From DATFFO01 sp035250025 (lineage in GTDB: Bacteria > Actinomycetota > Acidimicrobiia > Spongiisociales > ZC4RG35): 9,611 nt of DNA. Below the pieces are notes generated by a model that was given only the letters and a program-made list of their open reading frames with translations, was not told the origin of the DNA and made no database searches. Shown here one piece after another: positions 1 to 5,434 of this stretch. The position numbers and the translations under genes are program-made. The first letter of the stretch is position 1. Each line of letters starts with the position of its first letter. The stretch is from assembly GCA_035250025.1 (NCBI GenBank), contig DATFFO010000217.1:1-9611 (forward strand), read 5' to 3'.

Positions 1-15
1 TGCTGGCCTGACGGA

Positions 16-999
16 TCAGAACTGGACGGCGGCGGCGCCCCAATGGAAGCCGGCCCCGAAGGCGGCCAGCACCACGAGGTCGCCCGGGCGGATAAGGCCC
101 TTCTCCTGGCTCTCCCATAGGGCAAAGGGCACCGTGGCCGAACCGGTGTTCCCGTAGTCGGCGATGTTGGAGTAGACCTTGCCCTCGGCCCCCAGGTTCT
201 TGGCGACGGCATCCAGGATCCGCTGGTTGGCCTGGTGAGGAATCACGAGGGCGACGTCGTCGAGGGTCTTCCCGATCCGCTCCACGATCTCGCCAACCGC
301 CGCCGACATCCGTCTCACCGCCTCCCGGAAGACCTCCCTGCCGTCCATCGCCAGGTGCTGGAAGGCGCCCGAGTCGATCGATTCCTGATTGAAGGGATGA
401 CGGGTGCCCCCGGTGCTCAGCGTGAGGATGTCCGCCTTCGAGCCGTCGGTTCCCGTCAGGACATCGAGCAGCTCCGCCCTCCCCGGCCCCGGGCCCATCA
501 CCACCGCCCCGGCGGCATCCCCGAAGAGCACGCACGTCTCCCGCTCCTCCCAGGAGATCAACCGGGAGATCAGTTCCACCCCCACGACGAGTATCCGCTT
601 CGGCGAGAGGGCGATGCGGGCTCGGGCGACGTCGATCGCCTGGAGCCACCCCGCACAGCCGCTGCCGCCCAGGTCGAACGCCGGGACGTTGCCGGCTCCC
701 AGTCGGGTCTGAAGGAAGGCGGCGGTGTCGGGTGTGTAGACCTCAGGGGTGTCGGTGGCAACGATGATCTCGTCGATGTCGGCACCGTCGAGCCCGGCGT
801 CCTTGAGGGCGACCCGAGACGCCTCTTCGGCGAGATCAGCGGTGGACTCGCCTTCGGCGGCGAAATGGCGCCGCTCGATGCCGGTGCGGGTGCGGATCCA
901 TTCGTCGTCGGTGTCGATGAGCTTGGACCAGTCCTCATTGGTCATCACGCGCTCCGGCGCGTAGCCGCCAAAACCCAGGAAGCCGGCTGTGTTTGCCAT
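16..999 (-). CDS. fabH: beta-ketoacyl-ACP synthase III (FabH-like, KAS III)
   Basis: A 327-residue thiolase-fold condensing enzyme, matching the usual FabH length of about 320. The family condenses an acyl-CoA (often acetyl- or branched-chain acyl-CoA) with malonyl-ACP to give 3-oxoacyl-ACP, starting type II fatty acid synthesis in the cytoplasm. The triad is visible: nucleophile Cys115 in GCAGW, His255 in IPHQANQR and Asn284 in YGNTGSA. The N-terminal DEWIRTRTGIERR and the FGDAAGAV segment are also typical. The open frame extends about 160 codons upstream, but that stretch is a shadow of the dehydrogenase gene. The family alignment puts the start at the ATG at 997-999 (MANTAGFLGFG), where the Shine-Dalgarno is weak. 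It lies 20 bp after the SDR stop, so the two are probably one transcript. Oddity: five residues rather than the four of E. coli FabH separate the conserved Asp109 from Cys115. A FabH-like enzyme of secondary or specialised acyl metabolism is possible. Confidence 0.93.
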   Translation of the reverse strand: MANTAGFLGFGGYAPERVMTNEDWSKLIDTDDEWIRTRTGIERRHFAAEGESTADLAEEASRVALKDAGLDGADIDEIIVATDTPEVYTPDTAAFLQTRLGAGNVPAFDLGGSGCAGWLQAIDVARARIALSPKRILVVGVELISRLISWEERETCVLFGDAAGAVVMGPGPGRAELLDVLTGTDGSKADILTLSTGGTRHPFNQESIDSGAFQHLAMDGREVFREAVRRMSAAVGEIVERIGKTLDDVALVIPHQANQRILDAVAKNLGAEGKVYSNIADYGNTGSATVPFALWESQEKGLIRPGDLVVLAAFGAGFHWGAAAVQF

Positions 1000-1019
1000 C
1001 GTCGCCGACGATAACCCCG

Positions 1020-1757
1020 TCAGCGCCTCGGCCGGAGGCTGAACATGCCCCCATCTAGAGGAAGCGATACGCCTGTCAGGCCGGGAGAACCGGGGCGGGC
1101 CAGGAAGGCCACCGCCGCCGCCACCTCCTCCGGGGCGATGAGACGGCCCGTGGCCTGGCGGTTCTCGAGTGAGGCCTGCGCCGCGGCGGGATCCGGGGCG
1201 TTCTCGATGAGCCGACGCACCCACGGGGTGTCGACCGTCGACGGGTTCACGCAGTTGACGCGGATCCCTTCCCGGGCGTGGTCCATCGCCATGGCCATGG
1301 TCAGCGCCTGCACCGCCCCCTTGGTGGCGGAGTAGGCCGCCCGGTCGGGGAGCCCGGCGATGGCGACGATCGACGACATGTTGACGATGCATGCGTCGGG
1401 CGAGCGGCGGAGATGGGGCAGGGACGCCCGTGTCACCCGGGCCATCCCGACCACGTTGACGTCGTAGAGGCGCAGCCACTCTGCGTCCTGGTTGGCGGTG
1501 ATGTCCCCGGCGGCGCCTATCCCGGCGTTGTTGACGAGAACGTCGATTCCTCCGAGTTGCGTCACGGCCTCTCCCACTGCCGCCCGCACGGAGTCATCGT
1601 CGGAGACGTCACACCGGAGGCCGACGGCACCCGCAGGCAGGTCGGCGGGGACATCCAGATCCAGGCAGGCCACCAACGAGCCCTCGGCGGCGAACCAGTC
1701 GACGCACGCCCGGCCGATCCCCGCAGCTCCCCCGGTGACTATGACCCTCCTGCCCAT
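1020..1757 (-). CDS. SDR-family NAD(P)-dependent oxidoreductase (classical short-chain dehydrogenase)
   Basis: A 245-residue classical short-chain dehydrogenase/reductase of standard length. The Rossmann dinucleotide motif TGGAAGIG is at residues 8-15, NNAG at 76-79, the structural Asn at 101, and the catalytic Ser129, Tyr142 and Lys146 (YSATK). The C-terminal GVSLPLDGG is the usual SDR ending. Acidic residues at the end of the second strand (LDLD, 32-35) suggest NAD(H) rather than NADP(H), an inference from family rules. Enzymes of this type interconvert hydroxyl and keto groups; the substrate cannot be read from the sequence. FabG-like 3-oxoacyl reduction, sugar-acid or steroid-type dehydrogenation are all open, although the fabH-like gene 20 bp downstream makes an acyl substrate plausible. 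The ATG at 1755-1757 has a good AGAGGAA ribosome-binding site. Confidence 0.93.
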   Translation of the reverse strand: MGRRVIVTGGAAGIGRACVDWFAAEGSLVACLDLDVPADLPAGAVGLRCDVSDDDSVRAAVGEAVTQLGGIDVLVNNAGIGAAGDITANQDAEWLRLYDVNVVGMARVTRASLPHLRRSPDACIVNMSSIVAIAGLPDRAAYSATKGAVQALTMAMAMDHAREGIRVNCVNPSTVDTPWVRRLIENAPDPAAAQASLENRQATGRLIAPEEVAAAVAFLARPGSPGLTGVSLPLDGGMFSLRPRR

Positions 1758-1764
1758 CCCCTAC

Positions 1765-1771
1765 TTCCTCT
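1765..1771 (-). promoter_or_regulatory. ribosome-binding site of the SDR gene
   Basis: On the minus strand this reads AGAGGAA, 7 nt before the ATG at 1757. It is a near-consensus Shine-Dalgarno and supports that start. Confidence 0.7.
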
Positions 1772-1842
1772 GACAGTTCGGCGTCGGACGGTAATCAGAA
1801 TCCGGGACCGCTCACGCCGGCTTCGGACTTGCGACCGCAGCG

Positions 1843-2211
1843 TCAGCGACGTTCGTGGAGACGATCTCCGCTCAGGCGCAGCGGAACGCCGACGTCGAAA
1901 CCGGCGGCGAGGTCGAGGTGGAGTGAGACCAGCTTGCTGACCCATTCTTCGTCATCGCGGTCGCCCACGGTGACCCAGGCGTCCCTCTCCAGGGTCGTCC
2001 AGAGCAGTTCGTGATACATCTCGCGGCTGATGTCGAGGTCGCGGATCGTGAACGTGGTCGTCGACTGCCCGCTGGCCATGCCGGTCATGGCCTTGCCGCA
2101 ATCGCATCCGGGCGTGTCGCAGGTCACCGGCAACCTCACCATCTCCCCGTCGACGGTATGCGAGAAGTCACCGTCCTCAGCACCAGCGCGTGTGGCGACA
2201 AAGAGTTTCAA
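1843..2211 (-). CDS. small DUF7715-like protein with CxxxxCxC motif
   Basis: A 122-residue protein read from a TTG start at 2209-2211. The open frame continues upstream to 2469, but that part overlaps the end of the preceding gene and is low-complexity. The recognisable protein begins MKLFVATRAG, and a GGGAG ribosome-binding site lies 7 nt before the TTG. After a short beta-like N-terminus come Cys31, Cys36 and Cys38 (CDTPGCDCGK), then GMASGQSTTTFTIRD, an acidic and aromatic helix-like stretch (REMYHELLWTTLERD) and a basic C-terminus. The N-terminal pattern and cysteine cluster resemble small actinobacterial proteins I remember as DUF7715, whose function is unknown to me. The cysteines could bind a metal, but only three lie close together, so a fourth ligand or a dimer would be needed. 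There is no signal peptide or membrane segment. It lies 85 bp upstream of the SDR gene on the same strand, and co-transcription is uncertain. Confidence 0.75.
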   Translation of the reverse strand: MKLFVATRAGAEDGDFSHTVDGEMVRLPVTCDTPGCDCGKAMTGMASGQSTTTFTIRDLDISREMYHELLWTTLERDAWVTVGDRDDEEWVSKLVSLHLDLAAGFDVGVPLRLSGDRLHERR

Positions 2212-2218
2212 TTCCCAG

Positions 2219-2223
2219 CTCCC
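2219..2223 (-). promoter_or_regulatory. ribosome-binding site that fixes a TTG start
   Basis: It reads GGGAG on the minus strand, 7 nt upstream of the TTG at 2209-2211. It decides the start of the DUF7715-like gene against the far-upstream ATG of the same frame. Confidence 0.65.
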
Positions 2224-2321
2224 AGTCTCGGATAACCCACCGGTCAAGTTAGCTCTCGATCCCGCGATTTCTAGGGGTGGGAAGGGGGCCGGGAGGCCCA
2301 ACGGCCAGGCACCCGCCCGGC

Positions 2322-3203
2322 CTATTGGCGTCCGCTGATGTGGCTGGCGGACACCGACGTCGCCTCCTCCAGGCGCCACAACATCGCCGAGAATTCCGGC
2401 ACCCGGATGTAGCGATAGCGGTCCTCGGCCGGGGTGCAGATCCGGACAAGCGTCCCGGATGCCGACCACCAGAACAGATCACAACCGATGGGCAGCGGTG
2501 ACTCGGCGTACGAGTCGACGGCGTGGCTGAGCATCGCCAGGGCGGCGTCGGTGAACTCCTCGTCCCGGATCTGGTGGAAGAGGATCTCGTCACGCGCCGG
2601 GATGGCCACCAGGGCGCCGTAGTCGAACCGATGGTCCAGATACCGATCGAGATCGAGTACCCGGGTGGAGGTCCAGCGCCCGCCCCGGATCGCCTTGTAG
2701 CGGACCGACCCGAGCCGAAACTCCTGACGATGGACCGGTTCATCCCACAGCGTGTTCTTGCGAGCCCGCTCCCAGACGGTCTCCGGGTCGGTGTCCCAAC
2801 CGGCCACCGTCTCCTCGGTGACTGTCATGCCGAGGATCCCTCTGCGCAACATCAGCCTTTCGCCCAGCCCTTCGACCAGGTCGCGCTCCATGATCGCCCC
2901 ATCGAACAGCCCCAGGTCGACATCGGCTATCACCGCCGAGCGCAGGTTGGCGGCCGCCTCTGGGAAAGTCGCCGGCATCTCGTGGTCGGCCGTGAGGAGC
3001 ACGTCGAAATGGTGCTGTACCCGTTCGGCCCATTCGTCGGCGTCGTGGCAGGCGAGGCGCCGCCGGAGCGGCTCGAGACCGAAGACCCGCCCGTCCTTGG
3101 TGGTCAGGCCCTCGTCGGTGAGAGACACCTCGACGTCGGTGGCGGCGAAATATGCCAGGGCGAGTTCCACGAGTTGGTCTGGGGTAGGAGCGATCATGAG
3201 CAT
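2322..3203 (-). CDS. conserved hypothetical protein (possibly DUF1444-like)
   Basis: A 293-residue soluble protein with no signal peptide or clear membrane segment; I do not recognise it firmly. It looks like a real gene: composition is mixed and globular, it opens with a helical stretch (PTPDQLVELALAYFAA), and the C-terminal half has beta-rich segments around residues 205-225 (LVAIPARDEILFHQIRD) and a WW pair in LFWWSASGTLVRI. The phrase LVAIPARDEILFHQI reminds me of DUF1444/YtpQ-type proteins, but this is a weak resemblance from memory. Two nearby ATGs (3201-3203 and 3195-3197) are possible starts, and neither has a good Shine-Dalgarno. The stop of the thioesterase gene is only 36 bp upstream, so it probably shares that transcript. 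No catalytic motif can be named. Confidence 0.8.
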   Translation of the reverse strand: MLMIAPTPDQLVELALAYFAATDVEVSLTDEGLTTKDGRVFGLEPLRRRLACHDADEWAERVQHHFDVLLTADHEMPATFPEAAANLRSAVIADVDLGLFDGAIMERDLVEGLGERLMLRRGILGMTVTEETVAGWDTDPETVWERARKNTLWDEPVHRQEFRLGSVRYKAIRGGRWTSTRVLDLDRYLDHRFDYGALVAIPARDEILFHQIRDEEFTDAALAMLSHAVDSYAESPLPIGCDLFWWSASGTLVRICTPAEDRYRYIRVPEFSAMLWRLEEATSVSASHISGRQ

Positions 3204-3239
3204 CGAACGTACAGAACGACGAGTTACGTTGGAAGTAGT

Positions 3240-3641
3240 TCATGACCGCGCCGACGCTCTCCTAACCACGGCCAGGGTGGTCCCCGTGAACGTGGCCACG
3301 GGAGCATCATCGGCCAGGACGACGGTGTGCCAGGTCGTGGCCCGCGACCCGCCCGGAGACATCGCCGAGATCTCCGCCCGCAGAACGGCGGCATCCTCCG
3401 CTCCCCCCGAACGGGTGAGATGGGTGGCTACGGCGACTTCGGCTCGGTCCCGGTTCGAGATGAGGCTCATGGCACAGTCGGCGAGCGAGAAGAGCACACC
3501 CGACGCCACCCGCCCCGCCCCGTCCATATGATTTGGCGTGACATCGATCTCGACCGCCAGCGCCCCCTCATCGGCGTCCACGAGACGGACACCCATGAGG
3601 GCGGCGAAGCCGTCCCGGCCCAACAGCTCACGTGCGGTCAC
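3240..3641 (-). CDS. PaaI-like hotdog-fold thioesterase with a changed HGG motif
   Basis: A 133-residue protein of typical single hotdog length. Members of this family (PaaI/4HBT) hydrolyse acyl-CoA thioesters in the cytoplasm, often clearing stalled acyl or aryl thioesters. The central helix signature GVLFSLADCAMSL (residues 48-60) matches the PaaI pattern LFSLADTA, with Asp55 in the place of the catalytic acid. The TTWHTVVLADDAPVATFTGTTLAVV ending is the usual final pair of strands. The His-Gly-Gly that normally precedes this helix is replaced by Ala46-Ser47-Gly48, so the active site is not canonical. The start is the GTG at 3639-3641; no Shine-Dalgarno is obvious. It is the first gene of the minus-strand run and is divergent from the collagen-like gene across a 201-bp gap. 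Substrate unknown; a non-catalytic acyl-binding role is possible. Confidence 0.83.
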   Translation of the reverse strand: MTARELLGRDGFAALMGVRLVDADEGALAVEIDVTPNHMDGAGRVASGVLFSLADCAMSLISNRDRAEVAVATHLTRSGGAEDAAVLRAEISAMSPGGSRATTWHTVVLADDAPVATFTGTTLAVVRRASARS

Positions 3642-3744
3642 CCGGCAATCGTAGGGCGGATCGGGGTTCGCTCCCCGGCCCCTTGTGCAGGCCAGGTGAG
3701 TCGCGGCAGGGGGAGCTCTCGGCGGTTCCGGTGCCCCTTGATTC

Positions 3745-3758
3745 GGTGACTAGTCACC
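3745..3758. promoter_or_regulatory. perfect 14-bp palindrome GGTGACTAGTCACC, candidate operator
   Basis: The sequence equals its own reverse complement over all 14 bases. It lies 85 bp upstream of the collagen-like gene start and 104 bp upstream of the thioesterase start. A continuous palindrome of this length between divergent promoters is typical of an operator for a dimeric regulator such as a TetR- or MarR-type protein. No regulator gene is present in the window, so the binding protein is unknown. Confidence 0.5.
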
Positions 3759-3830
3759 CAGCGGATCCCGTTTGTGATTCTCGGGAAGTGTGGCTGGCGG
3801 TTCGATAGAGGAGATGCAGGCAAACAGTCG

Positions 3831-3836
3831 AAAGGA
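3831..3836 (+). promoter_or_regulatory. ribosome-binding site of the collagen-like gene
   Basis: AAAGGA lies 6 nt before the ATG at 3843-3845. It fixes the start at the signal peptide and not at codons further upstream in the same frame. Confidence 0.7.
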
Positions 3837-3842
3837 ACCGTC

Positions 3843-4679
3843 ATGCAGGTAAGGATCAGGAAAGGATGGGGCGCCGCTCTGGTAGGCGCCGCGATGCTGC
3901 TGCCGGCGGGCGCCTACGCGGCGACGTCGTCGTTCACCGACGTGGCCGACGACCACATCTTCGTCTCGGACATCGAGTGGCTCTTCGAAAACGGGATCAC
4001 CAAGGGCTGCAACCCGCCGGCCAACACCCACTTCTGTCCCGACGATGCCATCACCCGGGGCGAGGTGGCAGCCTTCTTCCACCGCTACCACTCGGGCCTC
4101 GGCGCCAACGATGAGCCGACCGAGGCTGCCAGCGGCGCTCCGGGCGAGCGAGGCCCCAAGGGCGACACCGGCGCTACCGGCGCCACCGGCGCCACCGGCC
4201 CAGCCGGGCCGCAAGGACCCGAGGGCCCGACCGGTCCGCTTGGACCGCAAGGTGAGCCGGGACTGATTGGCGACGAGGGCCCCACGGGTGAGGCGGGTCC
4301 CGCCGGACCTCAGGGCATCCCGGGCGAGGTCGGACCCCAGGGTCTCCAGGGTGAAGCCGGACCTGAGGGTCCCCAGGGCCCCCAGGGAGTGCAGGGAGAG
4401 ACGGGACCCCAAGGCCCCCAGGGCGAGCAGGGCCCGGCCGGCGGCATCGGCGAGGTCACAGTGTCCACAACCTCCGTGTCATGGTCCGCTCCCACGGCCA
4501 GCGTCGAGGCTACGGCGTCATGCCCGAGTGGCACCACCGTGCTGAGCGGCGGATTCATCCTGGCAGGCGACGGCTGGGCCCAGGCCAGCTATCCCGACGG
4601 CAACGGTTGGACCGTGAAGGCCCACCGCCAGACCAGTTCCGAGGAGCTCACGGTCTACGCCCTCTGCGCCGCCTCCTGA
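3843..4679 (+). CDS. secreted SLH-domain protein with collagen-like Gly-X-Y stalk
   Basis: A 278-residue exported protein with four parts. Residues 1-26 are a signal peptide (basic RIRKGWG, hydrophobic AALVGAAMLLPAG, likely cleavage after AYA). Residues 31-82 resemble one S-layer homology domain (FTDV, DIEWLFENGIT, ITRGEVAAFFHRY), with Cys56 and Cys65 that could form a disulfide. Residues 98-199 are 34 uninterrupted Gly-X-Y triplets rich in GPQ, GEx and GAT, predicted to form a collagen triple helix. Residues 203-278 form a beta-rich C-terminal head with Cys227 and Cys275 (ATASCPSGTTVLSGGF ... VYALCA), probably a trimerisation or ligand-facing domain. The layout suggests a cell-surface trimeric fibre attached through the SLH part; attachment with only one SLH copy is an inference. 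It is monocistronic, with its own ribosome-binding site and a strong terminator 21 bp after the stop. Bacterial collagen lacks hydroxyproline, so stability would depend on proline and charged pairs. Confidence 0.9.
   Translation: MQVRIRKGWGAALVGAAMLLPAGAYAATSSFTDVADDHIFVSDIEWLFENGITKGCNPPANTHFCPDDAITRGEVAAFFHRYHSGLGANDEPTEAASGAPGERGPKGDTGATGATGATGPAGPQGPEGPTGPLGPQGEPGLIGDEGPTGEAGPAGPQGIPGEVGPQGLQGEAGPEGPQGPQGVQGETGPQGPQGEQGPAGGIGEVTVSTTSVSWSAPTASVEATASCPSGTTVLSGGFILAGDGWAQASYPDGNGWTVKAHRQTSSEELTVYALCAAS
4161..4196 (+). repeat. four 9-nt tandem units inside the collagen stalk
   Basis: The units GGCGACACC, GGCGCTACC, GGCGCCACC and GGCGCCACC run without a gap and encode GDT-GAT-GAT-GAT. The last two are identical. 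This is the most DNA-repetitive part of the stalk and a likely site of length variation by slippage or recombination. Confidence 0.7.
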
Positions 4680-4700
4680 AGAAACAGTCTCCGACCTCAG

Positions 4701-4725
4701 AGGGCCCCCGGCTAACGGGGGCCCT
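4701..4725 (+). terminator. intrinsic terminator hairpin after the collagen-like gene
   Basis: A perfect 10-bp stem (AGGGCCCCCG at 4701-4710, CGGGGGCCCT at 4716-4725) closes a 5-nt loop and runs into TTTGTCGTTT on the plus strand. It sits 21 bp after the collagen-like stop and 7 bp before the convergent lipoprotein stop, so it may end both transcripts. The T-rich tail favours the plus direction. Confidence 0.85.
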
Positions 4726-4732
4726 TTGTCGT

Positions 4733-5314
4733 TTACCTCTCGTCGAATCGGCAGCGGACCACGACTCCCTGCTGCGCCTCGCACGTCACGCTGGCGGTGG
4801 TACCGAGCGGCATAGTGGCGGTGTCGCCCTCCAGTTCGATGTCGCCCCCCTCGTTCGAAGTCCAGTTGAACTGGGCCACGACGTTCTCCCATGCCACGAC
4901 TGAAGCCGCCTCTTCGTCGCCGTCCCGCAGAGCCTCGAGGAACGTGGTCAGAGCAGTGGCGTTGTCCGCTGCCGGCTCCGCCGACAGCGAGAACCGATCC
5001 GCGCATCTCGCCACCACCGCCTCTTCCAGGCGGAGAGCAGCGGCGGCGATGGCTTCGAACTCGCCCTCGGTCGAGAGCATCGTCTCGAGGTCGGCCAGCT
5101 CCTCGCCCTGGAGTTCGGGGCGGAGCGCCGAGGGGTCGCCGGTCTCCAGGAGGACCAGGTAGCCGTTGCACAGAGCGGCATGGTCGGCGACGGTGGTGCT
5201 GGTAGTCGTCTCCGTTGCGACGGAGGTCGGCGGCACGGTCGTCGTCTCGGCCCTCGGACCGGCGCATCCCACAACGGTCAGCAACGCCGCCACCAGGCAG
5301 ATTCGTCTCGGCAT
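4733..5314 (-). CDS. putative lipoprotein of unknown function
   Basis: A 193-residue protein with an N-terminal export signal: RR at 3-4, a hydrophobic core (ICLVAALLTVV) and a lipobox-like VVGC ending at Cys17, the expected lipidation site. Residues 24-42 are a Thr/Ser/Val-rich linker (TTTVPPTSVATETTTSTT), as in many actinobacterial lipoproteins anchored outside the membrane. The mature part is acidic and mostly helical (ELADLETMLSTEGEFEAIAAAALRLEEAVV), followed by a short beta-rich end with two cysteines (VTCEAQQGVVVRC). I recognise no family beyond this architecture. The ATG at 5312-5314 places the signal correctly, although no Shine-Dalgarno is visible. It is convergent with the collagen-like gene and divergent from the DUF445 gene. 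A solute-binding or surface role cannot be told apart from the sequence. Confidence 0.82.
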   Translation of the reverse strand: MPRRICLVAALLTVVGCAGPRAETTTVPPTSVATETTTSTTVADHAALCNGYLVLLETGDPSALRPELQGEELADLETMLSTEGEFEAIAAAALRLEEAVVARCADRFSLSAEPAADNATALTTFLEALRDGDEEAASVVAWENVVAQFNWTSNEGGDIELEGDTATMPLGTTASVTCEAQQGVVVRCRFDER

Positions 5315-5434
5315 GACCCGAGTCTACGAAGCGCACGCCGCGTTCCCGGTCGGGACGTGCGAGACCGGCGTGCAACGCACGGGATCATGTCCAGTGCGTT
5401 GCACGCCAATCGGGCTGGCTGGCACCATGGCCTG
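5315..5434. other. divergent intergenic region with palindromic repeat
   Basis: A 120-bp gap between the lipoprotein start and the GTG of the DUF445 gene. It must hold both promoters, yet 41 bp of it is the long palindrome at 5367-5407. Apart from that I see no convincing promoter boxes. Confidence 0.6.
5367..5407. repeat. palindromic repeat, copy A
   Basis: GGCGTGCAACGCAC (5367-5380) is perfectly inverted as GTGCGTTGCACGCC (5394-5407) around a 13-nt centre that can pair a few bases further (GGA with TCC). Each arm also contains its own small inverted repeat, GTGC-AAC-GCAC or GTGC-GTT-GCAC. It closely matches the palindrome at 9234-9278. It lies between divergent gene starts, 52 bp from the lipoprotein start and 27 bp before the DUF445 start, where a simple transcription terminator is not expected. 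Confidence 0.85.

Larger units (their letters stand above)
3642..3842. other. divergent intergenic region between thioesterase and collagen-like genes
   Basis: A 201-bp non-coding gap that must contain the promoters for both directions. It holds a perfect 14-bp palindrome (3745-3758), a weak 5-bp hairpin (CGGGG at 3662-3666 with CCCCG at 3673-3677) and the ribosome-binding site at 3831-3836. I could not assign a convincing -35/-10 pair in either direction. Confidence 0.6.

Noticed and set aside
1000..1479. 160-codon N-terminal extension of the fabH reading frame
   Set aside because: It overlaps the SDR gene, is a low-complexity Arg/Gly/Pro shadow, and lies upstream of the normal FabH N-terminus at 999.
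2242..2247. TTGACC on the minus strand as a -35 box for the DUF7715-like gene
   Set aside because: No matching -10 hexamer occurs at a normal spacing of 16-18 nt.
2295..2306. GGCC-CAAC-GGCC inverted repeat in the gap before the DUF7715-like gene
   Set aside because: A 4-bp stem is too short to support as a terminator. The rest of the gap 2212-2321 shows only the ribosome-binding site and no clear promoter.
4085..4558. Antisense Gly-Pro-rich frames opposite the collagen stalk
   Set aside because: GGN and CCN codons are complementary, so a Gly-Pro repeat looks collagen-like on both strands. There is no start signal, signal peptide or other domain.
5180..5434. 85-codon extension of the DUF445 frame
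   Set aside because: It overlaps the lipoprotein gene on the other strand and translates the palindrome; family homology starts at the GTG at 5435.
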